Positions 8,526-14,808 of a stretch of 39,062 nucleotides of DNA are shown here, in pieces. The stretch comes from Pseudomonadota bacterium (GTDB lineage Bacteria; Pseudomonadota; Gammaproteobacteria; Burkholderiales; JABEVD01): assembly GCA_021802655.1 (NCBI GenBank), contig JAJZRP010000018.1, positions 1 through 39,062 on the forward strand, given 5' to 3'. The notes beneath the pieces are model-generated. The model did no database searches and was not told the DNA's origin. It worked only from the letters and a program-made list of their open reading frames with translations. Position numbers and translations under genes: made by a program. Numbering within the stretch: position 1 is the stretch's first letter; the number at the start of each line of letters is the position of its first letter.

Positions 8526-9108
8526 AATGACCGACATCCGCTTCGATCTCGAAGGAAGATTCGTACCGGAAGCCTATGCCTTTCCCCTGTGGAGCGAGGT
8601 CACGAGGATCCTGCCGGAACTGGAAGATTTCGAGCTTGCAGGAATACTGCCGCTGAAGGGTGCGGCAAGCAGTGAAGGCATGCTGCTGCCCAGGCGCACC
8701 AAGCTCGCACTGCGCATTCCCGCAAGCTTCGTTCAGAATGCGCTGGAATTAACGGGAAAGACCCTCAATATCGAAGGCAATCCGCTGCATGTCGGGACCG
8801 GAACCCTCAGGAAACTCGAAGCTTATCCCACGCTGCGGTCGCAATTCGTGGCAAGCGAAAAAATCGAGACGGATTTCCTCGAAGAAGTCGAGGGAATACT
8901 GGAGAAGCTTGAGATATCCTGCAAATGGATCTGCGGCAGGAGGCAAACCCTGAAGAGCGGGGAAACAATCATCTCGGGTTACAGCCTGGCGGTGCATGAT
9001 CTCAAGCCGCCCGCCTCGATCCGGCTACAGCAGGTGGGACTGGGGAATTACCGTCGCTTCGGCTGCGGCATATTCGTCCCCCACAAGACGATAGCCGGCC
9101 TTGACTGA
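8515..9108 (+). CDS. Cas6/Cmx6-like RAMP-fold protein without a CRISPR locus
   Basis: A 197-aa protein whose C-terminus, GLGNYRRFGCGIFVPHK, contains the glycine-rich loop GxG-x5-GxG (Gly175, 177, 183, 185) typical of Cas6-type RAMP proteins. The overall pattern (LPLKG, LPRRTKLALRIP, GYSLAVHDL, then the loop) resembles the Cmx6 (MYXAN-type Cas6) family as I remember it. Cas6 proteins cut CRISPR precursor RNA, but no repeat array or other cas gene occurs in this window, so an RNA-related role here is open. The start is ATG 8515, overlapping the previous gene by 11 bases; ATG 8527 is an alternative. It has two cysteines near residue 136-140 (SCKWIC) and one in the loop. The family call is from memory and unsearched. 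Confidence 0.72.
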   Translation: MANEMTDIRFDLEGRFVPEAYAFPLWSEVTRILPELEDFELAGILPLKGAASSEGMLLPRRTKLALRIPASFVQNALELTGKTLNIEGNPLHVGTGTLRKLEAYPTLRSQFVASEKIETDFLEEVEGILEKLEISCKWICGRRQTLKSGETIISGYSLAVHDLKPPASIRLQQVGLGNYRRFGCGIFVPHKTIAGLD

Positions 9109-9144
9109 CCGGAAGATTTTTCATTTCGTTTGGAGACAATAAAA

Positions 9145-9474
9145 ATGGCATATCATATCAATGGGGTTGACGTCGCAACCGATGACGATGGCTATTTGCT
9201 CGAGGCAGACTACACCAGCGAGGCGGTCGAAGTCATCGCTGCGGCAGAAGGCATTGCACTCACGCCGGATCACTGGAAGGTCGTCGATTATATGCGCGAC
9301 CAATACCGCGAGCACGGCCACACGCCCAATTTCAGGAACATGCTGAAGGAGGTTCAGGAATTCTGGCCCGAGGCGGACAGCAAGGCGCTCTATGACCTCT
9401 TCCCAATGGGACCTGCAAAGCAGGGCGCGAAAGTGGCCGGTCTGCCCCAGCCTTATGGAAAAGGCGGATACTGA
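9145..9474 (+). CDS. DsrC-family protein lacking both redox cysteines (RspA-like)
   Basis: A 109-aa DsrC/TusE/RspA family protein (INGVDVATDDDGYLLEADYT, HWKVVDYMRDQYREHG, ALYDLFPMGPAKQGAKVAGLPQPYGKGGY). It aligns along its length with DsrC at 4258-4593, but the arm reads KQGAKVAGLPQP with Ala in place of CysB, and it ends GKGGY with no penultimate cysteine. It cannot form the DsrC trisulfide. In the published nomenclature such forms are called RspA, with a suspected regulatory role. ATG 9145 follows a TGGAGAC ribosome site; an in-frame TTG at 9130 lies within that site and is unlikely. Confidence 0.9.
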   Translation: MAYHINGVDVATDDDGYLLEADYTSEAVEVIAAAEGIALTPDHWKVVDYMRDQYREHGHTPNFRNMLKEVQEFWPEADSKALYDLFPMGPAKQGAKVAGLPQPYGKGGY

Positions 9475-9485
9475 AGGAAATCAAA

Positions 9486-9965
9486 ATGGAAAAATTCAAT
9501 GCCAATGTCGTACTGAATGTGAAGGGAACGACCTGTCCCGGCCCCCTTCTGGGGGCCAAAAGGATGGTGGACGAACTCGGGGCAGGGCAAATCCTGCTTC
9601 TGATATCCGACTGCCCCGGCACTCAGGATGACCTTTTCGCCTGGACGAGGCAGACCGACAACCAGGTTGTGCATACCGAAAAGCTGCCGGACGGGGGAAC
9701 GGGCTATTACATCAAGAAAGGCAGGGGCCACGAATACCATGCCAACGTGCTGCTCGACATTCGCGGCGTGCTCTGCCCGGGACCCATCGTCGAAGCCAAA
9801 AAACTTCTCAACGGCATGCAGTCCGGCGAAATCCTGAAGCTCACCAGCAACTGTCCAGGAATCCGCTCCGACATCGAGGGCTGGGCAAAAACGACCGGCA
9901 TGAGCATCCTCGAAGCAGCGGAAATCGCTCCCGGCGAATACGATTTCTACATCCGGAAGGGATGA
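9486..9965 (+). CDS. Tandem TusA-domain protein (two sulfur-carrier domains)
   Basis: A 159-aa protein made of two TusA-like repeats 80 residues apart. Each has the CPxP sulfur-carrier motif (CPGP at 17-20 and again at 97-100) and a second cysteine in a DCPG or NCPG motif (Cys43 and Cys123), and ends with a YYIKKG or FYIRKG strand. TusA domains carry persulfide sulfur on the first cysteine. Ordinary TusA, such as the one at 13222-13449, has a single domain of about 75 residues. The second cysteine in each repeat is unusual beside the classical TusA. It starts 11 bases after the RspA-like gene and overlaps the next gene. Confidence 0.9.
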   Translation: MEKFNANVVLNVKGTTCPGPLLGAKRMVDELGAGQILLLISDCPGTQDDLFAWTRQTDNQVVHTEKLPDGGTGYYIKKGRGHEYHANVLLDIRGVLCPGPIVEAKKLLNGMQSGEILKLTSNCPGIRSDIEGWAKTTGMSILEAAEIAPGEYDFYIRKG

Positions 9966-10561
9966 TGCGGGTCAAGAGCCGCTGGTTCAAAAGCAATCGG
10001 GAAAAGTCCCCGCAGGAAATCGCAGGCGCTGCAGCCTTCATCCTGTGGAAAATCGCCCAGAACGCGCTCAAGAACATGAGGAGCGCCGATTTCGACATCG
10101 AAGCCGGCCCGCAGTACTTCGATTATCTCCGGGAATTCCTGATTTTCCTGGTGCAGATCGCGGACAGGATCGCCTTTGAAAAAATGGATCATGATTCCAG
10201 GGTGGCCTTCACCACCGAACTTGCGCTCAGGGTCGCCGAAAATTTTGCAGAGAACAGGAGCGCCCTGCTGGGACTGTCTTTGGGGGCATGCAAAAGCGAA
10301 TTCATAGATCGTTACAACGAACGCTCGAACGTCTATTCGGAATGCGGCTTTGGTGAGGACGGCCCCGATTTCGCCTTCATCCGCTATCTCGGACATTCCA
10401 TACTGGAATTCTGCGAGGAAAGGGACAAGAGCTGGGTCGTCGACCGGATCATGGCCATCGAAGCTCCCGAAGCCGTCTCGACGGTGCAAAGGGCCATGAA
10501 AGGGCTGCTCGAAGAAGAATCCGCCGAGCAAAGGCTGGGGTCCGGAATCGGCCCGGACTGA
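9962..10561 (+). CDS. Unknown 199-aa helical protein in the sulfur operon
   Basis: I do not recognise a family. The sequence is mainly helical and soluble in appearance, with a basic start (MMRVKSRWFKSNREKS), an amphipathic AGAAAFILWKIAQNALKNM segment and a mid-region LREFLIFLVQIADRIAF. Three cysteines occur (ACKSEF, YSECGF, LEFCEE) without a metal motif. The start ATGATG overlaps the tandem TusA stop and is preceded by GGAAGGG. It ends one base before the oxygenase gene. Its coupling to a TusA fusion suggests a sulfur-handling role, but that is inference. Confidence 0.82.
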   Translation: MMRVKSRWFKSNREKSPQEIAGAAAFILWKIAQNALKNMRSADFDIEAGPQYFDYLREFLIFLVQIADRIAFEKMDHDSRVAFTTELALRVAENFAENRSALLGLSLGACKSEFIDRYNERSNVYSECGFGEDGPDFAFIRYLGHSILEFCEERDKSWVVDRIMAIEAPEAVSTVQRAMKGLLEEESAEQRLGSGIGPD

Positions 10562-10562
10562 A

Positions 10563-11384
10563 ATGGACCGGAATACCTACCTTTCATGGCGGGAAGCGAA
10601 ATTCAGGGAAAGCCCCGCGTCCGTGAACGAACTGATCGTCGAAGTAAAAAATCCCGAGGCGCTGACGCAATCCGAGTTCGATGCGATACGGGCAAGGATA
10701 CTCAGAGCCAACATGGCGATCTACGCGAGCCCCGTACCCGATATCGACATGAGGTGCTTCGGCAGGCAGTTCGGACTCGAAAATCTCGATGCCAACTGGC
10801 TGGCCGGGGAAGACGGCGTTTCCAGAATCGCCGTCTCGGAAAGCGGCCAGGGCTACATTCCCTACACCGACAAGCCGATCAAATGGCATACCGACGGCTA
10901 TTACAATCCGATTGATCGGAAAATCCGTGCGATGCTGCTGCATTGCGTACAGGATGCCGAAATCGGCGGGGAGAACCGGCTGATGGATCACGAGATCCTG
11001 TATTGCCTGCTCAGGGATGGAAACCCGCAATACATCCGGGCGCTCTCGGAGCCCGACGCGATGACGATTCCCGAAAGAATGGGAGAAGACGGTGTCGCGC
11101 GGGCCGAAGAAACCGGCCCGGTTTTCTCCTTCGATCCCGACGGGCACCTGCACATGCGCTACACTGCGAGAACCCGGTCGATCCGATGGAAGCAGGACGC
11201 CGTCACGCTGGAGGCTGTTGCCGCCATCGAGGCACTGCTGTCCGCCCCTTCCCGGCATGTTTTCCAGGCAAAACTCGAGCCCGGCATGGGGATCGTCTGC
11301 AACAACGTGCTGCACGACCGGTCGGGATTCTCGGGAAACTCGCGCCTGCTCTACCGCGCCCGCTATTACGACCGCATCAAATGA
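10563..11384 (+). CDS. TauD/TfdA-family Fe(II)/2-oxoglutarate-dependent dioxygenase
   Basis: A 273-aa protein with the facial triad of the clavaminate synthase/TauD fold: His109 and Asp111 in KWHTDGYY and a distal His251 in NNVLHDRSGF. An arginine at 261 or 265 is placed to bind 2-oxoglutarate (RLLYRARYYD). Members hydroxylate substrates such as taurine or other sulfonates, so oxidation of an organic sulfur compound is possible; the substrate cannot be read from sequence. It is the last gene of the plus-strand operon and is followed directly by a hairpin terminator. Confidence 0.85.
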   Translation: MDRNTYLSWREAKFRESPASVNELIVEVKNPEALTQSEFDAIRARILRANMAIYASPVPDIDMRCFGRQFGLENLDANWLAGEDGVSRIAVSESGQGYIPYTDKPIKWHTDGYYNPIDRKIRAMLLHCVQDAEIGGENRLMDHEILYCLLRDGNPQYIRALSEPDAMTIPERMGEDGVARAEETGPVFSFDPDGHLHMRYTARTRSIRWKQDAVTLEAVAAIEALLSAPSRHVFQAKLEPGMGIVCNNVLHDRSGFSGNSRLLYRARYYDRIK

Positions 11385-11386
11385 AA

Positions 11387-11416
11387 AACCCGCCCCCTTT
11401 TGCAAGGAGACGGGTT
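11387..11416. terminator. Hairpin terminator between convergent operons
   Basis: A 13-base stem (11387-11399 with 11404-11416) closes a TTGC loop. In plus-strand RNA it has two C-A mismatches. In minus-strand RNA these become G-U pairs, and the stem is followed by TTTTTCATTT, so it best serves the FadL gene ending at 11432. It sits between that gene and the oxygenase. Confidence 0.75.
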
Positions 11417-11431
11417 GATTGATTTCAAGCC

Positions 11432-12685
11432 TTACCAGCCGTAGGAAATGCCCAGAGAATCTTCGGAAAGGGTATTGCTGACATTTCCTCCACCATATGA
11501 CGGGGGAATGTCATTAACGCCGGATACGGTATTGCTGAAGGCATGCATGTAGAACACTGATATCTCGGATTTGTCGGCAAGCTTCCAGGTCGCACCCAGC
11601 GTCACATTGTCGGTGACCACGCCGGGCGCCAGGATGTTGAAGAAGGTTTCCGATGTCGCATAGGGCTCCTTGTTGTGGGCCCATCCGGCCCGCAAGGTCA
11701 GCGTGGAACTCCAGTCGTGGCTGACGCCGATCTTGTACACCGTCATGTTCTGCCAGCCGAATCCCGCACCGTTCTGCGCCCCTAGATTGAAGGGAACGCC
11801 GCCGAGCGGGTTATTGATCGACGTCACATCGCCGTACATGATTCGCTGGATGTCGAAGGCGACTGTGGTTGTCGGGACAGCCTTCACCGCGATACCCACG
11901 CCATAGGTGGCGGGAATGTCGAAACTGCCCAGATTGGCGAACAAGCCGCTGTATTTGCTGAATTTTGTCATTCTGGTCTTGGTCTGGTAGGTTGCGCCCA
12001 ATGTCACATCGGGAGTAACCTGCCCTATCCAGCCGAAATGGAGTCCATATCCCGTAGACGTGTCGGTACCATTATTTGAGGTTGAATTTGTCCCAACTCC
12101 CGGCGCTGTTGCATAAGAAAATCCCTGAATGCCCTGCGCGGAAAAGGTCTGGTAGGCAAGATTCAGGGAAATGCCAACCGAATTGTGCTCATCCACCTTC
12201 TTCGACCAGGTTGGCGCAATGAAAAGCTGTTTAAGGTTCACCCCACCCTCACCCTGCCCGCCGTAAGCGGCAAAGGGATCGTTCATGTAGCCGGTGTTCA
12301 TGCCACCGTTGCCGTAGATGGATACACCGAGCGAATAATCCGGCGCCATCATCTTGTTGTAGCCGAAATTCGGGATCAGGAACTTACTGATATTGTTGCC
12401 ATCGTAAGAGCCGTTGGCTCCAGGAGATCCGGCTCCGGTTATCTGCGAACTCCTGTCAGGATGGAACAACTCAAGGCCGAAATCGATCCTGTCACCGACC
12501 ATCACCATCCCTGCGGGATTGGTCGCGGCAGCCAGAGAATCCTGGGGAAACGCGATGCCCACTCCGCCCATCCCTTCGGACTTGATGCCGTAGCCGTTCG
12601 AGAAATAGCCGTTGGTCGCATAAGCTGCCGGGGTGATCAGCCCGCCAGCAATCATCATCGAAACCAGCAATTTCCTCTTTTCCAT
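11432..12685 (-). CDS. OmpP1/FadL/TodX-family outer membrane transporter
   Basis: A 417-aa beta-barrel protein with a cleavable signal peptide (MEKRKLLVSMMIAGGLITPA, likely cut after AYA). The mature start and the hatch region contain the family's NPAGM motif, and the C-terminus ends in a barrel strand with a terminal aromatic residue (SLGISYGW). FadL proteins move hydrophobic molecules across the outer membrane. It lies 37 bases after dsrE2 on the same strand, with no promoter seen between, so it appears to be the last gene of a tusA-dsrE2-porin operon. Uptake of elemental sulfur or polysulfide is a guess from context. Confidence 0.9.
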   Translation of the reverse strand: MEKRKLLVSMMIAGGLITPAAYATNGYFSNGYGIKSEGMGGVGIAFPQDSLAAATNPAGMVMVGDRIDFGLELFHPDRSSQITGAGSPGANGSYDGNNISKFLIPNFGYNKMMAPDYSLGVSIYGNGGMNTGYMNDPFAAYGGQGEGGVNLKQLFIAPTWSKKVDEHNSVGISLNLAYQTFSAQGIQGFSYATAPGVGTNSTSNNGTDTSTGYGLHFGWIGQVTPDVTLGATYQTKTRMTKFSKYSGLFANLGSFDIPATYGVGIAVKAVPTTTVAFDIQRIMYGDVTSINNPLGGVPFNLGAQNGAGFGWQNMTVYKIGVSHDWSSTLTLRAGWAHNKEPYATSETFFNILAPGVVTDNVTLGATWKLADKSEISVFYMHAFSNTVSGVNDIPPSYGGGNVSNTLSEDSLGISYGW

Positions 12686-12722
12686 GGTGCCCCTCTCTCT
12701 ATGTAGTAATAAGAATTACCGC

Positions 12723-13190
12723 TCAAACGAACAGACAGATATCGGTTTCCCCCGCGAACTCCATGAAGGTTGCCGCACCGCCATATTCGATCCCATCGAT
12801 GAAATCGCTCTTCTCGAATTCGAATAGATCGACCGTCATCTGGCAGGCGATGAACTTGACGTCCGCCTCCTGGCAGAGGCTGCGCAGTTCCTCAAGAGAA
12901 GCGACCCCTTTCTTTTTAAGCTTGTTCTTCATCATCATCGTCGCCATGGATTCCATTCCAGGCAGCATTTGCACGAAAACCGGCATCGGAACCGGCATCG
13001 GCATCGCAGGATTCGCGAGCGGACTGATCTTGACATCGGAAAGATCCTTCTTCAGAAGCTGCAGCCCGTAGAAAGTGAAGAATACCTGTACGTCGTAACC
13101 CAGGGCGGCAGCGGTGGAAGCCAGAATGAATGGCGGATAGGCCATGTCAAGGGTGCCCTTGGTCGCGATGATCGCCATTTTCTTTGTCAT
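12723..13190 (-). CDS. dsrE2: DsrE2-like DsrE/DsrF/DrsH-family sulfurtransferase
   Basis: A 155-aa DsrE2-type protein starting MTKKMAIIATKGTLDMAYPP. Cysteines are at 106, 116 and 152; Cys116 in FIACQMTVDLF is in the position usually conserved in DsrE2. A Met/Pro-rich stretch (AMPMPVPMPVFVQMLPGM) forms a hydrophobic arm in the middle. In sulfur oxidisers tusA and dsrE2 are commonly adjacent, often with a rhodanese gene, and relay sulfur towards Dsr or sHdr proteins. No rhodanese gene is present here. Confidence 0.92.
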   Translation of the reverse strand: MTKKMAIIATKGTLDMAYPPFILASTAAALGYDVQVFFTFYGLQLLKKDLSDVKISPLANPAMPMPVPMPVFVQMLPGMESMATMMMKNKLKKKGVASLEELRSLCQEADVKFIACQMTVDLFEFEKSDFIDGIEYGGAATFMEFAGETDICLFV

Positions 13191-13221
13191 AAAATTTCCC
13201 CTTTATCGAACCTGGCCAACA

Positions 13222-13449
13222 TTACTTCTTCCTCATGAAGAAGACGTATTCCCCGCCTTCCTCGCTCTGGGAAAGCAACTCGTTTCCGGTCTGCTTGGCA
13301 AAAGCCTGCATGTCCTTGACGGAACCGCAGTCGGTCGAAACAACCTTGAGCACCTGTCCGGAATCCATGTCAGCAAGGGATTTCTTGGTCTTCAGGATGG
13401 GGAGGGGGCAATTGAGGCCGCGTGCGTCGAGTTCTTTCTGAAAATCCAT
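13222..13449 (-). CDS. tusA: TusA sulfur carrier
   Basis: A 75-aa TusA protein, MDFQKELDARGLNCPLPILK, with the CPLP motif at Cys14 and a second cysteine in STDCGS. The open frame extends 16 codons upstream, but ATG 13449 has an upstream GGAGAC ribosome site and starts the family N-terminus. It would deliver persulfide sulfur to DsrE2 and on to DsrEFH. It is first in its operon, with the shared element A promoter upstream. Confidence 0.95.
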   Translation of the reverse strand: MDFQKELDARGLNCPLPILKTKKSLADMDSGQVLKVVSTDCGSVKDMQAFAKQTGNELLSQSEEGGEYVFFMRKK

Positions 13450-13512
13450 AGCTGTCTCCGTAAAATTACAAATCCATGTTTCATCGGCGTGAAACATACT
13501 CGAAATATAATG

Positions 13513-13549
13513 CTATTAGGCGGAATTTGCCATTCTTGCGTCTATAGCC
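13513..13549 (-). promoter_or_regulatory. Proposed tusA promoter with element A
   Basis: On the minus strand GGCTATAGACGC runs from 13549 to 13538 and, after 15 bases, CGCCTAATAG runs from 13522 to 13513. This has the same spacing as at 8216-8252 and 15890-15926. The start of transcription would lie about 50 bases before the tusA ATG. Confidence 0.55.
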
Positions 13550-13552
13550 GAA

Positions 13553-13589
13553 ATGGGTAATACCCATATAACCCGCATGGGGGGTAGGC
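13553..13589. promoter_or_regulatory. Dyad sites between usp and tusA
   Basis: ATGGGTA (13553-13559) and TACCCAT (13561-13567) form an inverted repeat around one base. They are followed by ATAACCC (13568-13574) and a G-run, GGGGGGTA. Related ATAACCC and G-run pieces occur at 8191-8211 and 15921-15950. The heptamer TACCCAT fits the published NarL heptamer TACYYMT, although the orientation and spacing differ from the classical 7-2-7 site. It is a candidate binding site for the NarL-type regulator at 17135-17815. Confidence 0.5.
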
Positions 13590-14387
13590 TTATACATGCA
13601 CGGCCAGAACCGGTTTTTCCGCTTGCCCCACCACTTTCTGCGTCGTCCCGCCTGAGCGGACATCCCCCATGCCCACCACGATCAGGTCGATATCTGCAGG
13701 CGCCGCAAGAATTTCGTCGCAGGGCCTGCCAACGCGCACCATTTCGTGAACCTCGGCACCCAGCCCTCGCGCCAAATCGGCATTGATCGAGACGTTGTAT
13801 TCCGCTCCCTTCCTCGATGCCTCGCTCGAAGCGACGCTCAGGACATGAAGCGGCAAACCGCATTCCATGGCAATCGAGGCTGCCACGCTGGCAACCCTTG
13901 CAGAACGTTCCGATCCGTCCACGGCAGCCAGTATCCCGCGCGACCACATGCTGCAGGCGCGCGGCACCATCAACACGGAACAGGGGGCGGAACCGATGAT
14001 CCTGCTCACCATTTCCCCGATCAGAAGCTTGGCCAGAAAGCCGCGCCGGCCGCGGCGCCTGATGACGATAAGATCGGATTTGCAATTCAATGCCTCCTGA
14101 ACGATTTCATCCGCAGGCGCATCCCCTCTTCTTGCCCGGATATCGACCGAAACTCCCATTTTTTTTGCATTCATCCGCAGATCATCGACCTTGGCGGCGA
14201 TATCCTGCTCGGTTCGGTCGGCAAGCCTGTGGGCTGCCATTTCGAACTCGGGATTGCTCAAAACGGGCACGACAACGGAGAGTGGAAGATTGCATCGCCT
14301 CGCCATTTCGAGCGCGACACGCTCCGCACCCGAATCGAATTCGGTGCGTTCCGTGGCAAGCAAAATATTTTTGAAAGGATGATCCAT
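13590..14387 (-). CDS. Tandem universal stress protein (two UspA domains)
   Basis: A 265-aa cytoplasmic protein with two UspA folds. The first begins FKNILLATERTEFDSGAERV and ends with an ATP-binding-like G-x2-G-x9-G pattern (RRGRRGFLAKLLIGEMVS). The second begins GILAAVDGSERSARVA and ends GMGDVRSGGTTQKVVGQAEKPVLAVHV. Such proteins bind nucleotides and accompany stress or energy-metabolism genes. It begins one base after the upstream membrane protein stop, so it belongs to the tauE operon. Confidence 0.9.
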   Translation of the reverse strand: MDHPFKNILLATERTEFDSGAERVALEMARRCNLPLSVVVPVLSNPEFEMAAHRLADRTEQDIAAKVDDLRMNAKKMGVSVDIRARRGDAPADEIVQEALNCKSDLIVIRRRGRRGFLAKLLIGEMVSRIIGSAPCSVLMVPRACSMWSRGILAAVDGSERSARVASVAASIAMECGLPLHVLSVASSEASRKGAEYNVSINADLARGLGAEVHEMVRVGRPCDEILAAPADIDLIVVGMGDVRSGGTTQKVVGQAEKPVLAVHV

Positions 14388-14388
14388 G

Positions 14389-14808
14389 TCAATGTTTCCC
14401 CGAGATCAGGCCAGATGCGACCGACACCAGGATGGCGATTTCCAGCACACACAGTATAAGGTAGATCCAGTCGCGCCGCTTCGCATAGACCGGTATGACC
14501 GCAAGGATGCAGAATATGGAGCAGCCGGAAAGGATCGCGATGCCGAGAAAGCTCGCAAGATCGCCGCTGCCCAGCATCCCGATCCAGGCCCATCCCTTCG
14601 GCATACCGGTAACTTTCAGATATTCGTCTGCCGGCAGGTTCCAGACCTGCGGCAGGTGCTCAAGCGGGATCCTGGCCGGCAGGATTCCGAGCGCATAGGC
14701 GACGAAAGTGCCTATGAGCGTCAGAAACCCCAAAAGGGTGCTCCAGTGCAGCCAGGCAGCGTAGCGCAACTGCTCCCCCTCATATTGCCCGGGATCATTC
14801 AGGCCCAT
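14389..14808 (-). CDS. Small three-helix membrane protein (possible DUF1634 type)
   Basis: A 139-aa inner-membrane protein with three predicted helices: around residues 16-42 (AAWLHWSTLLGFLTLIGTFV), 74-110 and 113-135. A periplasmic-looking loop, IPLEHLPQVWNLPADEY, lies between the first two. It overlaps the end of the TauE-type permease by ten bases and is followed by the USP. DUF1634 proteins are frequent companions of TSUP permeases and have a similar size and layout, so this may be one; I am not certain of the family. Confidence 0.8.
   Translation of the reverse strand: MGLNDPGQYEGEQLRYAAWLHWSTLLGFLTLIGTFVAYALGILPARIPLEHLPQVWNLPADEYLKVTGMPKGWAWIGMLGSGDLASFLGIAILSGCSIFCILAVIPVYAKRRDWIYLILCVLEIAILVSVASGLISGKH

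Noticed and set aside
13553-13567. A classical NarL 7-2-7 binding site
   Set aside because: The heptamers match TACYYMT, but they are arranged tail-to-tail around one base, not head-to-head around two. I kept it only as a candidate site for a NarL-family regulator.
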